Of a DNA stretch of 64,000 bases, positions 33,241 through 46,998 are shown piece by piece. The DNA comes from Otis tarda (lineage: Eukaryota > Chordata > Aves > Otidiformes > Otididae). Every line of letters starts with the position of its first letter. The first letter of the stretch is position 1. Location: positions 23,786,871-23,850,870 of the forward strand of contig CM048557.1 of NCBI GenBank assembly GCA_026413225.1. The letters run 5' to 3'. The notes beneath the pieces were generated by a model. The model was not told the origin of the DNA, made no database searches, and saw nothing but the letters and a program-made list of their open reading frames with translations. The position numbers were made by a program, and so were the translations under genes.

Positions 33241-36200
33241 TACATGTGTAAAATGCTTTCAGAACTTGTTTTGGGAAATGAGGAGAGTTGCCTAAATTCA
33301 CTTTAACAGGCTGATTTTAATAGCTAGCACAACTGCAGAATATTTTTTTCCCTGTCTTTTTTCTTTTATTTTTGTGAGGAAGTCTGTGTGTATTCCATTC
33401 TTTCTCTCCTTTTCCTTATCCAGAAAATCTACAAAATCATACCAGTGTTTTTCTTATTTTTCCTCTGCCAGAAGGTCTAGATATTAATTTACCTCATTCC
33501 AAGTTGATTGTTAATTAACGCTAGAGCGATGAGCTCAAGACAAGAAAGAGATACATGGAAGTAATAAGATGGATATTTGTTCTGCTTTGCAGCTCAGAAT
33601 TATGAATTCAGTGCCTAAGTTTCCACTCTGAACTGTCTCTAGACTTAAATGGATGTGCTATTTACTTACTTGCTTTTCTGTAATACCTTTTTGAAAAAAA
33701 CAAGCCTTTGTTTCAGAAAAAAATCTTTTATTCCAACAAAGTATTATTCTTTTCCTTCTTTACTCAATAAGCACAGGTCTCTAGATCTACATCAAGGTCT
33801 GTGTCAGTGAGATCCATGACAGAATGAGGGCAAAGCAAGGGTGAGGACCTCCATATAAAGTAGCTCCCAGAGAAGGAGGGTCAGCTCTGGCAGAAGTTCC
33901 TGCAGAGCTGCCTCACCTGGATCATCAGCTGCATTCTTTCTCAGCTGGCCTGTCTGAGTCTCAGCAGCCAAACCTTTAGGAGAGTGAGGAGGTATTCATG
34001 GCACTGGCAGTCATTGTAAATTCTGAGTGAATTTAGCTGGATCTCTTCTGTGTTAGACATGCTTGAATATAGTTCCTGATTATTTTTGCTTAGTGCCAAG
34101 TATGAAGAGAGCCAGAATCTCCTCTGAGCAGGTGAGTTCTAGCTCTCCCTTCTTAACATGTCTTCCATATCCATGAACTCCATTTGTTTAAAAACTCTAG
34201 TCCTTCATCATCCCTTCTTGCTCCCCTCAAGTTGAACAATTATTCCTTCTATAATGAAAGAAGAAACAACAGTCACAAAGTTAGGTTTGTAATTTGACAT
34301 TGGTACTGACTCTATGTCCTCATGTTGCAGATAATAACACTAGATAAACTACTTAATTACTCATGAACAATAAAACTCTCTCCTGGAACTTCATGCCCTA
34401 TCAATTGCTTATAGTTGCATTTATTCACACTACTCTTTGTGAAATAGACAGTTACAATAATTATCCAAAACACAGGAAGCATATTTCCTTTTCAAATTAG
34501 TATTTCATAATTTAACAGTACTCTAAAATAAATGTAACATTCAGGAAAAGTGTTGACAGCCTTGGAAATTGGCTTACATCTTTACCTACAGAGACTGCAT
34601 CACTAGCAGAAGTACAAGCTTCCATCATAATTCTCTAAAAATAAGCAAGCTGAATTGTTTGCTGTGCTCCTTTATTGGATCTTTAATTAGGAAGTGATAC
34701 AGGAAGAAAGGTTGATGCAGCTTAAAGCTTCATGAAAAGCAGAGATGGAGGTGGAAAATGAAAGATAAGTGAGAATGCTTTCTTCTTTAATTATTAGATT
34801 TTCTAATTGTTTATGCTAAAATTTGTGGGTTTACGAATATACACACAAGATAATGAAATAGCTTAATGAAAGACACAAAATCAAATAAATTAATTTTTTA
34901 AAAAAATATTTTAATAGGCCATTATTGCTACTCCTAAATGTATTTCATTGCTGATAGGAGAATATTTCATCTGCATTGTTTATTTTCTTCTCAGTCTACA
35001 TACCATTAATATATTTTGCAGAAATTCCAACACCTGTATATTTTAAGACTCTGAAGGCAGTCAGTATAGTATTGATTCAGTATGGGCTCCACTGAGCTTC
35101 AGACTAGCCAATTGTTAGTTTATTTTTCAATATAATTCAGAGCAGACCATATATTACTTTAATTTGTGACAACTGCCAAAGACTTTAAATGTTTCTAGCA
35201 AGCAGGTATCCTGGCATCATAACAATGGCTGAGAACCCTTTGCTCTTTCTGTCTTCTAAAACCAGTGATCTGCAGTGAGACAATATAATTGGCAGTAATG
35301 TAGGATTGAGCAGAACCTGAGGCTCTAGAATTTACATTCCAAAGAATTGTCCAGCAGTTGTGCTGACCATAGCATGCTGCTGTGGTAGGATGAAATTTCA
35401 AGTCTGCAGTAATGAATCAGATATTCAAAGACCTTTTATTCCCAAAAGCAAATCCAAAAGCCATCAGACATTAACAGTTTTTGTTCCATTACATGCCAAG
35501 AGTACCTACTCTCAAAAACCCAATTAATTTATTTGTGTATCATAAATCCTGAAATACACAAAAATGATTAACCTATTAGTGATCTCGCTTCACAATTTGA
35601 AATCTTATTTTAATTTGGCAGAGTTATCCAACAAATCACTTAGGTAATTCTTTTGACCTGTGTAATTATTGCATAAAACTAAGATTTATGCAAAAATTCC
35701 TCAAGCAATTTAATTTTATTAGTGTCACATAATAAAGTAATCAGAGTTGATAACTGCAGCAGTGACTTTTTCACCTAAAGCAAATAAAATAGAACTTTTT
35801 AAAGCATCTAGAAATATATAGCTAGCATTTATGAGCACTAACAATTAATTATAATTAAGAGTCACTTAAGAATAAACATATGCCTCTAACACACATTTAT
35901 TTCAGCCTTCTGTAAGCCTACAGTGGTGCATTGAAATATGATAGCAGTAATTCTGTAAGGCATGCTGTGCACCATGGGAAAGTTAGGAGATTTGAAGTTC
36001 TGAAGGAAATGAAATGGTGGACTGTAAAATGGGAACAGTAGTGCACCTGCATATTTTTGTGTACTAATTATATAAGTATACATCTATAAAATTCATAATT
36101 TATTGCAGAACAAAAATAATTAATTCTTATTTATTTTTCACTAATTTATTTTAATTTAATTTTTTTTTTTCAAAATTCATCTCTATAGCCCTTCTGTGAA

Positions 36201-37534
36201 TTGTGTTATTCTACCCCTTCTTCAGAGCAGAGGGTTATATGGACTTGTCAGAGGTCACACTTAATAATGTTCCAGTTTACATATTGTAGCTGGCTGGCAA
36301 AGTAAATGCATAAGAACTGAATACTGTAAGGAGCTTTGCTTTGTCCAGGAGAGGTTAGGTCTTGAAAAACAACTTTATATGTTTTGCATATATATTAAAA
36401 ATGCACATAAACCACAAATGCACGTGCAAATACATGCACAGAAAAATTACTTAGCAGAAAAGCTGTTCTCATATAAGTGTGCATGGATGCCTTTCTGACT
36501 GATGTAGTGCAAAACAGAGCCCATAATGAGCAGTATTTACCTTGTCTCTGGAAGTCTGTAAGATCATCCTCAAAATAAATGACAAAATACAAAGGAGTAA
36601 TTTCTTATCCAATGTTGACTTGAATGACAGCCACTAAATCCACACACTTGTAGGGATTGTTGTCTCAGGCAGTAGATATTTCCTCTCTACAGCTCTTGGC
36701 CACTTACATAGTCTGCAGTTTTTCTGAGGATCACAGTGAGACCACATTGAAACACAACTTCAGATGTGGTGATATAAGTTCAAGATGTAGCTATTTTGTC
36801 TTGTTTATTGCACAGAACAGAATTAGATTTATATTATTCTAGCGGAAAAGAAAATATAAGCTTTACTGAAAGATTTCTTTTGCTCTGCACACTATGCATT
36901 GTCCATCTTGTACTCTGAGTAAGTCAGGAATCCAACAGAAGTTATGAGCTTTAGTTTAATAATTGCTTTATTGTAACATACACATGTATCAAAATGTATA
37001 TACCTGTAAAGCACATTAGATTCCTTCAGGATAAAAAAGATATAAATAGATTGAATATGCTATTATTAACTTTGACTAGACAGTTTGACAAAGGATATTA
37101 AATCTACCAAACAGGAACATTAATGAAGTGATATTTTTTTAGGCAACTGATTAAAGGAGTTTTTTTTTTACTCTTTCTGCTGTATTTTCTCATTTTCTTG
37201 TATTTCACAGTTTCCACACATCAGGGAAATTAGATTACTTTAATATTAGCAATCATTTGCTTAATGTAAAGACATTAAGATTAAAGAAAATCAATATTTT
37301 TTTCTACTATGCTGAAGAGTTGCATTTAAACAAACAAACAATATCTATGCAGTTATTTTAATGCTTTTCCTTTGCGTGCTCTGTCAAGCTGATTTCTCAT
37401 GTTGAAAGATACAAATGCAAAGACATGCATGCCAATTAACAAATCAGCCAGAGGATGCTTCAAAGATACTTTTTTTGGCAAAGAATTTTAAAAAAGGGGG
37501 AGAAAGACAGCTAGTTGCAATACATGCACAAAGC
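33241..37534. other. AT-rich non-coding stretch
   Basis: No gene or mobile element was recognised. The block around 35500-35860 is rich in TAATTA-type and octamer-like motifs and is noted as a possible conserved non-coding element. The open frames are not gene-like. Confidence 0.45.
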
Positions 37535-38683
37535 ATCACTGTCGTAGTTCAGCCCTGATCGGGACCAGACTACGCAGTCTCTCTCTCACTCCCCCACCCT
37601 CCAAGAGAACAGGGAGAGATGATATAAGGAAAAACTGCTCGAAGTTTGAGATAAGGATGGGGAGAAATCCTTAAAGTCACCGTTACGGGCAAAACAGACT
37701 CGACTTGGGGAAAACTATTCATTTATTACTAAAACTAGCAGGATAATGAGACAGAGAACAAGATAACCTCCCTCCACCCCTCCCTCTTCCCAAGCTTAAC
37801 ATTATCTCTACTACCTTCCCCTCCCGAGCGGCACAGAGGAGAAGAGGGAATGGGGGTTGCGGTCAGTTCATCACACGTTGTTTCACGCCACTGCTTCATG
37901 GTCGGGGGAAGAACTCCTCACATTCCTCCCCTGCTCCGTTGTGGGGTCCCACCCATACGCCACAGTCCTTCCTGAAACTGCTCCGGCGTGGGTCATCTCT
38001 TCCATGGGGTGCAGTCTCTCCAGAACGGCTGTCCCAGTGGGCCCTCCTTGGGCCACAGCCTTCTTCAGGCATCTACCTCCCCCGGTACGGGGTCCTTAAC
38101 AGGCTCCAAGTGGATCTCTGCTCCTCCGTGGACCTCCATGGGCTGCAGGGGGAAAGCCTGCTCCACCATGGTCATCACCACAGGCTGCAGGGCAATCTTG
38201 GCCAGGAGCCGCATTACTCCTCCCCCTCCTTCTTCACTGACCTTGGTGTCTGCAGCCGTTCCTCACAACAGGCTGGCAGATGCCTTTCAGGATCCTTTTT
38301 GCATCTTATTCACTTCTCATCTCCTCTCCACTTCTTGCAGCCGGGCCGGACCGAGTCAGGCCCAGTCGGCCGCCTGGCAAGAGGCCAGAGGGTGAGGCCT
38401 GCAAGGCCCATGAGGCCTGTGCCTCCTCCTCTGTGCCTCTGCCCCCGCTCAGCTTCTTCACATCTTCTCTTCTCCCTTTTTTTTTCTGTTTTCCCCTTCT
38501 TAAATACGTTATCGCAGAGGCATTATCATGGAACATTCTGCTACCAATTGGCTCGGCCTTGGCCAGCAGCAGGTCCGCCCTAGGCCCGGCCGAGTCCACT
38601 GAACAAAGGGGAGCAACTTCTAGCAGTTTCCTACAGAAGCTACCACCTTAGCCCCCCCTCACTAACAAAACCACAACAATCAC
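37535..38683 (-). mobile_element. Solo ERV LTR (37540-38678), minus orientation, ATCAC target duplication
   Basis: On the plus strand it reads TGTCGTAGTTCAGCCC to AAAACCACAACA, 1139 bp. It is flanked by ATCAC at 37535-37539 and at 38679-38683, a perfect 5-bp target duplication. It is the same family as the LTR at 27520-28627 but in the opposite orientation. The AATAAA signal is on the minus strand (TTTATT at 37722-37727) and the TATA-like TTTAAATACG, minus sense GTATTTAAG, lies near 38498-38507. No internal region remains. The overlapping open frames on both strands are by-products of its GC-rich sequence. Confidence 0.95.
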
Positions 38684-40352
38684 GCTGGGCTTCAAATGAC
38701 AGTGTATTTATATATACAAAAATAAATGCATTGCTAATAAAAGTTGCCCAAAAATTGTATTGATAGAATTATCCAATTAATTTGCAATTGTTCAAAGCAA
38801 AGAAAATAGCATATTGAATAAAACATAATATCACCTCTGTGAGAGCATTTGGCCTCAATCTAGACTTCATTTACTATTGCTCTTGCACTATAGATTATCA
38901 ATGATTTTTTTTTTGTCAACAATACAAATAAAATGCATCAATACTAAAATTATGTAAAAGACTCAACAATTGTGTAAAAGACTTTCAATTCTATTCTAAT
39001 TGGAAGGAAGGGAAATGGGCAGCTCTGTTTTGTGCATCAACTTCCATCACAGTTGTTGCAGTTCTTCTTGTCTGGAACACTTCTAGAGCGTTCAGTGGGG
39101 AACTAGTCTTAGATCCAAATTCTGCACGAGACTGCTTCTCTTTCCTTTGTTCAGACCGCTACAATGTTTTACCATAAGAGTTTAAATTTCCTCTTGAACC
39201 ATTTATTAACGTAATTGTTATCCTCTGGATTTCATCTTGGAAACTTCGGCTACGTGCAGATTTGAGATAATGTTTTTAATTGTGACCACAGAAAAAAACA
39301 AAAAGCAGTCATACTGGTATTGCTGTACGAAAAGTGGTAATATTCACAGACAGGAATGCATCAGGAAGTGGAATAGAGAAATAGCTTTAAATGTCATGCA
39401 CTGTTAAACAATGATTCATTAATGTAACTGTAACAAGTTAGCATCCCTATTTAAAATACTCCTCTCCTTTCCCTTTTGTATCTAAACATGATGTTGCTGT
39501 TTGTGAAATCTGCCAGATGGACCAAACTGAAGATACAGTTTGTGCTTTATTACAAAATAAATTTAGCAGAAACACCTGTATTTCAGTCAGTTTGACCTGA
39601 TGTAGAGAGATTATGATGTAGGACATTTAAAGCTGTTATACTGGCCTAGATCTTCCTCATTTAAAACAAGATGGTGAGGGACAGGGGTTGTCTAGCACCA
39701 TGTAGAACCATCTATTACAGATAATTTATTTTATAATTTATTTATTTACAGATAATTTATTTTAGAGTAAACCTAGAAATTTATTAGTAAAGTAGTATAT
39801 TAAAGGGTCCCAACTCTACCAGGTTTCTCTCAATCTCAAATTTTACTCTAATACTTATTCCTCCAGTGTCACAGTTAGTAGAAGAAGAATACATCTAGAG
39901 ACTACCTTTTTTATATTAATTGCATGTGCTGATGCTGTCTATTTAAAGTAAAATTTCAGAGCAGTCTTTGCTGTTTTTTTTTTCCTACTGCTAAGCTACT
40001 GTTGCAAATTTCTGGTAAAATTTGTTAAGATTCCCAAAATAATTTTTTTTTTTTTTTTGCTTTAGGTTAGCACAATATTCTTCATCTAGGGACTGAGTGA
40101 TTGTTTTCTCTTGGTGCTTTATTCATTTGCTGGAAAGGACTACACTCTTTTTTTCTCCAAAGAATCCTTATTTTCACTTCTAAAAGCAGCCATTAATTTG
40201 TAAAAAGAGGATGAAGGATGAAGACAGGAAATCCTACAAATATTAAAGAGGAAGCATGACTTGAAATAGACATAAGTACAAGAGACAGTTATGTTCATGG
40301 TAGACTTCTCATGAGGGACAAACTGACTTTGAGCTCCAAGTCCTTACAAAGG
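38684..40352. other. AT-rich non-coding stretch
   Basis: No gene was recognised. A small tandem duplication (ACAGATAATTTATTTTA, twice) lies at about 39717-39766, and a T-run at 40041-40058. Confidence 0.45.
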
Positions 40353-40822
40353 ACATGGACGTGTTGGAGTGAGTCCAGAGGAGGGCCATGAAGATGATCA
40401 GAGGGCAGGAGCACCTCTCCTATGAGGACAGGCTGAGAGAGTTGGGGCTGTTCAGCCTGGAGAAGAGAAGGCTCCAGGGAGACCTGATAGCAGCCTTCCA
40501 GTACCTAAAGGGGGCTTAAAGAAAGACAGGGATAAACTCTTTAGCAAGGCCTGTTGTGATAGGAGGAGGGTAATGGTTTTAAACTAAAAGAGAGTAGATT
40601 TAGATTAGGCATAAGGAAGAATTTTATTTTTTTTTACTATGAGGGTGGTGGAACACTGGAACAGGTTGCCCAGAGAGGTGGTTGATGCCCCATTGCTGGA
40701 AACGTTCAAGGCCAGGTTGGCTGGGGCCTGAGCAGCCTGATCTAGTTGAAGATGTCCCTACTCCTTGCAGGGGGGTTGGTCCCTTCCAACCCAAACCATT
40801 CTGTGATTCCATGATTCTCTGA
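40353..40822 (+). mobile_element. CR1 LINE 3' fragment, plus orientation
   Basis: It starts AAGGACATGGACGTGTTGGA and covers the last ~350 bp of ORF2 and the 3' UTR, ending CTGTGATTCCATGATTCTCT. The ORF2 sense reads [13 protein letters not shown]...[15 protein letters not shown]. It has an early in-frame stop (GGGGGCTTAAAG), a run of nine or ten T where the consensus reads AAAAATTTTTTAC, and a short deletion before CCCTTCCAACCC. Intermediate age. Confidence 0.95.
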
Positions 40823-43231
40823 TCATATATTTAAGAAACTTCCTTTCATTGTCACAAAGAGTGGGACCCTAGATACTCAGTCCATCTCAGGAAGTAGATT
40901 TACTGACAACTTAGGTTCAAACTGATACTGAGCATCCTACATGCCTTTGCGTGGAGTAGGGAGCTTTCATATATCCTATGCTTTTTATCCCTGAGGAATG
41001 ATGGTTATTCCAGGACAAGCCAGATTATCTCTATACAGGTTAATTTTGGGCAGTTGTCCTTTTGGAAACTCATGTCATCACAATTTAGGGACTGGGAAAC
41101 AGCAGGGAAGACAAAAAGTTGGTTCTAGAGGGAAAAAAAAAAAAACCAAACATAAAAAGAATTTTGATAGAAAACAAGTAACCATTATAGCATACTGGGA
41201 ATGTTTCACAATTAAAATACAAACTGTTTCTGCTGATCTATTCTGTACATATCTAACTCTATTTCCAAGCTTGGCTTGCTCAGCAGTCTCTGATGGTTTT
41301 GGGGACAGAGGAAAAGCATCAGGGATGAGCTCTGTCTTTGTGTAGCAGCTCCTGATAGAACTGATGACATACGCTGGGGTATGTTGGAGCATGCTGTGGC
41401 TGGCTAGCTTAGTCTTACTTGGTTGCTGTGTGGGTTTATATTCACTGCTAGCAATAGCAGTGCATGGCTCCAGGCAAAGCATATGCTCTCTTTGAGACCC
41501 GATATGAGTAGGTGCCCATTCTTTCAGGCAGGCCTCTAATCCTCATTGTTTGGGCTAAGATGGTTCTGGACGAGACTGTGTGCACAACTTTTCTGTAGTC
41601 AGAATCTCATATACAATTCCTCTGTTTTGCTGGAGACCTTCTTGTGGGAAAGCATAATCAGTCTTGTAAAGCAAGGAAAGGGCGAGTCCTGCCTGTCTTG
41701 AACACTTCATGAATACTGCTATTGGGAGGCTGGCTCACTGGAACTCTTCCAGGTCTGAGTAGTCCCAGATGTTGTGCTATTAAAAACTGCTAGAGGAGGG
41801 AGTATGTCCCTCACTGTATTTGAGGCACTCTCCTGTCACTCCTGCCTGCATTCTAGTCTCACCAGTACCAGAGATGTTAATAGAAGGGGATGTAAATTTG
41901 GCTTCATGTTCATATGTACTGCAGAATTAGCTAGGAATATGTATCACTATCACAAAACAAAACAAAACAAAACAAAACAAACCCAGAAAAACCCCAGAAA
42001 ATATTTCTCTTACTGTATGTCTTCCCCTTCCTCAGTTTATTTTTGAAGTTTTTGAGGGGAGGCAGCTGCTTTTGCATCAAATTCCTTATGGGAGGCTTCC
42101 ATTGAAGATCAGTTTACATCTGGGCTCTTAAAGGCTGAGTTGCTATTGCATTTCTTAAGTAAGCAAAGGTTGAATACTTCTGCTGAGGATTAAGCATTGA
42201 AACTGCAAGTAAGCAAAGAAAGAAATGGCACGGTCAGAATGCTTGGGGAATTGCATCACTGTTTCCATGGTTTACAATTTTGTATCACGAAAAGGCATGG
42301 GAACTCCTGCTGGGTATGAAATAATAAACTGTTACAACATGGAATATGGAGTGTTTTGAATTAGCTTAGGAAATGAAATGTAAGATGGTGCTGTGTACTT
42401 AATGATGAGGTCCTGGTGATGTGGATGTAGCTTTTTTTAGATTTCTTGTGCTTTGTAATGCTACAATAAGAAAAATCAATAATAGTAAAAAACCCCTTAT
42501 GCTATCTTATGTGTTTACATAGTCCCAGGTACATAAACAATAGAATGGCATAATTTTCTTGCCTCCCTGTTGGCTGTCTGAGCAGTAATTAAACTATTCC
42601 AAACTGATATATTATAAACTGTCCAGAAGAATACAGAAACTGTATTGACAATGGTTTCTGTGGCAACCTAACTAATTTTTAAAGCTAAACTTGGTGATTT
42701 ATTGTCTGCCCTGGCTACCGGTTATGTTCAGTACATTTCCACACTATCAGCTCATTTCTGAAAAAATGTATTCAAGCCCCATATTAAAATGAATTATAAC
42801 CATTCTGCCACCCAGAAAGCCATCCTGTAAACCCCTATTGTTCTTTCTTTTCTTTTAAATGTATTACAAAGTAATAATAATCAAAAATAACAGTAGAGTT
42901 ACTCCAGTAGATTAAGTGAAAAGAAACATTAAGTTTAATATAGAATTACATATTTTTAAAAAATATGTGAAAGAAAGTTTTTACTTTTAACCTAAGGAAA
43001 AATTGTTACTTTTCATAAGTAATTCTAAAAATAACTCAATGAAAAGTGTGTAAAGTGAAAGAAATCTAACTAGATCTGTCATGGACTGAAATACCAGTTC
43101 TTTAGCATTTAATTTATGAAATATGTCTTTAATAGTTTGCTCTGTCATAAACAAAAAAAAACTTGAAATCCTATTCATTTTTTAGTGAGAGAGACATGGC
43201 ATTTTACCTGCCTGATAACGTTCATTTTACT
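40823..43231. other. AT-rich non-coding stretch
   Basis: No gene was recognised. It contains a (CAAAA)n microsatellite, listed separately. Confidence 0.45.
41952..41981. repeat. (CAAAA)n microsatellite
   Basis: About six perfect ACAAA units in a row. Confidence 0.95.
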
Positions 43232-43904
43232 GGGTGAAAAATTTCTTGTGAGAGGAATGGCTGCGGATGCCAAGGTCAGTGAAGAAGGAGAGGGAGGAGT
43301 ACTGTTGCCTCCGGCAGAGCTTCCTGTGCAGCCCATGATGAGGCCAGCTGTCCCCCTGCAGCCCATCAAGGTCCACAGAGGAGCAGAGATCCACCTGCAG
43401 CCCGTGGGGGACCCCACGCTGGGGCAGCTGGTTCCTGAGGGACTGCACCCTGTCAAAAAGGACCCACACTGGAGCAGTTCACGAAGGGCTGTAGCCTGTG
43501 GGAAGGACCCCACACTGGAGCAGGGGAGGAGTTCTTTTCAGGAAAAAGGGGCAGAATACGACATGTGATGAACTGACCATAACCCCTATTCCTGCCCTGT
43601 GCTGCTTGGGGTAAGAAGGTGGAGGTAGTCAGTTAAGCACAAGAAGAAGAAGGGGTGAGGGGGATAGTTCGTCTTAAGATCTGGGGTTTTTTTCTCTCTC
43701 ATTATCCTACCTTTTAATAAATTGAAGCGGTTTTCCCTAAGTCGAGTCTGTGTTGCCCTTAATGGTAACTTCAAGGATCTCTCCCTGTCCTTCTCTCAAA
43801 CCTTGAGCCTTTTGTTATATTATCTCTCTCCCATTGCCTCAGAGAGCAGGGAGAGTGAGTAAGCAACTGTGTAGCTTGGTCCAGAGAGGGGCTAAGCTTT
43901 GACA
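43232..43904 (+). mobile_element. Truncated LTR of the 1.1 kb family, plus orientation
   Basis: It matches the 3' two thirds of the LTR at 27520-28627. It begins at TGAAAAATTTCTTGTGAGAG, equivalent to about position 27903, and runs through GATGCCAAGGTCAGTGAAGA, an ATAAA-type polyadenylation signal (TTTTAATAAATTG near 43711) and the U5 end GCTAAGCTTTGACA. The promoter end is missing. A short gap appears where other copies have an extra block near the middle. Confidence 0.9.
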
Positions 43905-46649
43905 AAACCAGGTTGAAATTTTGCAGACCTCTGTGCTGCTGCTGCTGCTGCAAAAGAAAAAATAATTTAAACCAGTAGAGAAAATATTAAAAGAAAAAGA
44001 ATGGAGATTTCTTTTTACCCTTGTTGAGAGTGGAGACAATTGGAGGAGACTTGAAATTATAATAATTCCTATAACATCTTGACAAGATCCCCCTTGGCAT
44101 ATAAACACCTATAGCATAAAATCCTAAATGTTTCCTTAGGAAGGTGCAGTAGAACTAGGAAACATGAAAAAGAATAGATGGGATGAAGACAAAGCAGACC
44201 AGGATTCTTCTTCCTAGAAAAGACTTAAAATATTGGAGATATGATAGAAATTCTCACACTAAATAATATGAAGAAGGTAAATAAAGGATTTGCTTTCGTA
44301 TTGCAAGAAATTACTCAGTCATGTCCTATGGTTAAAAAAAAAAATAAATTTCTTTTGTTTGTTTCTGCCATAGAAACTCATTGCTCATTGGGATCCCAAA
44401 GTACAAATACACACAAAGAAGGCTTAGATAAATCTATGGAAGACAGGAATATTGATTGCTACAAACCAGAACAATATGGATGCAATCCCAGTTAAGAAAG
44501 TTTTAATCTGATTAATGGAAGAGTATACCCAAGTAAACATGACACTTTATATGCTTTCTTTAATCTGTTCAGATGTTTTGCCTTCACTAGTATAACAATC
44601 CAGAATAGGACACTGATCTATACTTAGATTTTAGAGTATTAGCTATAAATTTCATGTGCCTTCTACTATATTTCCTGGAGAGGTGTGCATGCCTCATGAC
44701 TATGTGGGAAATTCCATGAATATAACTCCACTGCTTATGGGAAAAAAAAAAAAAAAGTGTTGTCTAACTCCATGCATTTTTCAACTCAACTTTTGTAACC
44801 TAGTAGTGTGTACTCCAAAAATCCAAGGATTCATTTATTCAGGGAGAATTGAAATGGCTGGGCAGTTTACAGAGAGTATCTAAGCATGGAGGCAGTGCTT
44901 CTTGTCATTCTCCTGTCAGCCTCTTAGCTGGGAATCAGTATGCTCAGAAGATCCCTTGTAGCCATCATGTCAGAGAAGGTGTTTTTTTCTTACAGCAGGT
45001 ACCGATAGCACTTTGTAGAGATTCTAAGAGATCTATGGGAGATCAAGTAAATCCATATTGAAAATGAAGAAAACCATGAGCCTTTCTTATTGGAAAAAAA
45101 AAAAAAGTGGTCAGATAATTTTCTGAAGAAAGAATTTGAAAAGTTCTTTTCTGTGAAGGACAATCCTTGTCTATAAGTCCTTCAGTACTGAGGACATCCA
45201 GTAATGATTAAGAAAAAAACTGAGAGGGGACTGTAGGGTTTGCTTCTATTTCAACATTTCTTTGTAGAAAACTTGGCTGTTCATTGCATGTATAAGCTAG
45301 AAAAAAAAAGCTGTAGCTGATATTTTTTGTTCTCTTTCACCTTATGAGACAAACAGAATATTCAAATACCCCTTTTGTAGATTAAGGATTTTACGTGTGT
45401 GTCTTGTCCCTCAGTTTTTAAATTCTCTAGGTCTAAAGAGCTCTTCTACTAATACTGCAGTTATGAATGACAGCAGAGAGATCTGCATAGGTCTCTGTCT
45501 TAAATGTCGAAGGTTTAGGGTTTTTATTTCTCTTGCACATCAAACAGTTGTTTGTAAAGCCAAAAAGATAAGTAAAATGTGTCCAGGCCATCACCTGTTA
45601 ATTGTTGCTTTGATTTGAAGGAAACATATCACTTCAAGAAGTAAACCAGAACAAATAAATAGACTCATGCTTCTGTATCTGTATGTGAATTTTAAACTAT
45701 GCTAATTTTATACATAACAGTTGTTCCAGGCAGACTCTATTTACAGTATTCCTGTAGTTAGCAAGACATAGATATTCTCTGGCAGTGAATGTTTCCATAA
45801 GAAAATATGCTATTGTGGTGCCTCATTCCAATGCATCAGTCATATGTTATTATGGTCTGGGAATATGAATTAAATACAGGAGCTGAAATTAAAACAAATT
45901 CTAGATATTTTTCATTATTTGAAGCTAGAAATTTGGAGAAGAGCAATAAAAGTAAAAGTAGCATGTAAAAGTAGCATGGTAAAAGTGGCTAATACATAAC
46001 ATTCAGAACATACAAATTTGAATGTTTTAGGCTGTAAAACAAGATCATGACCATAAGCTAAGATCTCTGCCACGTAAGAGAGAAGTAGATACAGTGATCC
46101 TACAAGTCTGATTCTTTCTAGTTCTAACAGCTGGTAAATTAAAAGAAATCTGTAAAATTTATGATATGATAAAGTGAAGAAAAAATGGAGCTTGATCTTG
46201 GTAATCAGGTCCTGGATTTGATTGCATTTGGCTCCATATATTTGTCAGATACATTCTTCTGGCAGTCTTTCAGACTGTGGTTTTTTTTGCAAAGACCCCA
46301 GTCCTTGTTACTCTTATAAAACAAAATAAGAAATGCATTAATATAGGTTAGGCTATACGTAAATGTGATGTGATTGGATATCAACATGAAAATATCAAAA
46401 CTCGAAAGGAAGAAGTGGACAGATCACATTGTAGGAGGAAACTGTATGAAAGCTACAAAGAGATTCATCATAGCTTCAAATTTTAGTTGTGTGCCTATAT
46501 TAAGAATTGTTGAGAACTTAGATCTATGGAGAGAGACAGTTTCAAAATTTAATTAGGATCTTAGGTTGAATGAGTCTGGGCAAAAAAATCACGCACATTT
46601 ATGTGTACATCTCGGACTCTTGGCAGAAACATAGAAGAGGCCATATATT
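43905..46649. other. AT-rich non-coding stretch
   Basis: No gene was recognised. A CTG run (tgctgctgctgctgctgc) lies at about 43933-43950, and a short tandem repeat (AAAAGTAGCATGT) near 45952-45985. Confidence 0.45.
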
Positions 46650-46998
46650 TGGCTCAGTCGCCGAGGCAACAGCTTCGGAGTCGGCACGATCCGCAGCAGC
46701 GTGGCACAGCGCAGCAGCAGCGACGGGATTCCCGAAGCAGGGAAGCTCAGGGGGGAGCGGAGCGAGGCGCCAGGAGCCCGCAGCTCGCGCGAGAGCGGCT
46801 GACGAGACGTGGGCGGAGCCAGGGGGCACCGGCGGTCCGGCCCCTCTCCCCGTATAAAGCAGGCCCTAGGGAGCGCCAGTGACCTGGAGCGCCGGCGACC
46901 AGGACGGGCAAACAGGGCGTGGCACGTCAGGAAGGGCGTGGCGCGGCGCGGCAGTTTGCACGGCAGTTCGCGCAGGAAGGGCGCATCAGCGAGGCGGC
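46650..46998 (+). promoter_or_regulatory. CR1 5' UTR / internal promoter region
   Basis: About 350 bp, GC-rich and CpG-rich, in an AT-rich neighbourhood. LINE transcription starts at an internal promoter in this region. A TATAAA-like CCGTATAAAGC at about 46850 may be incidental. The overlapping minus-strand frames are not genes. Confidence 0.65.

Noticed and set aside
37939-38583. 214-codon plus-strand frame in the LTR at 37.5 kb
   Set aside because: Antisense to the LTR, matching the antisense frame in the 27.5 kb copy; no domain recognised.
43933-43950. CTG trinucleotide run
   Set aside because: Only about six units, ordinary for a vertebrate genome and not within a recognised gene.
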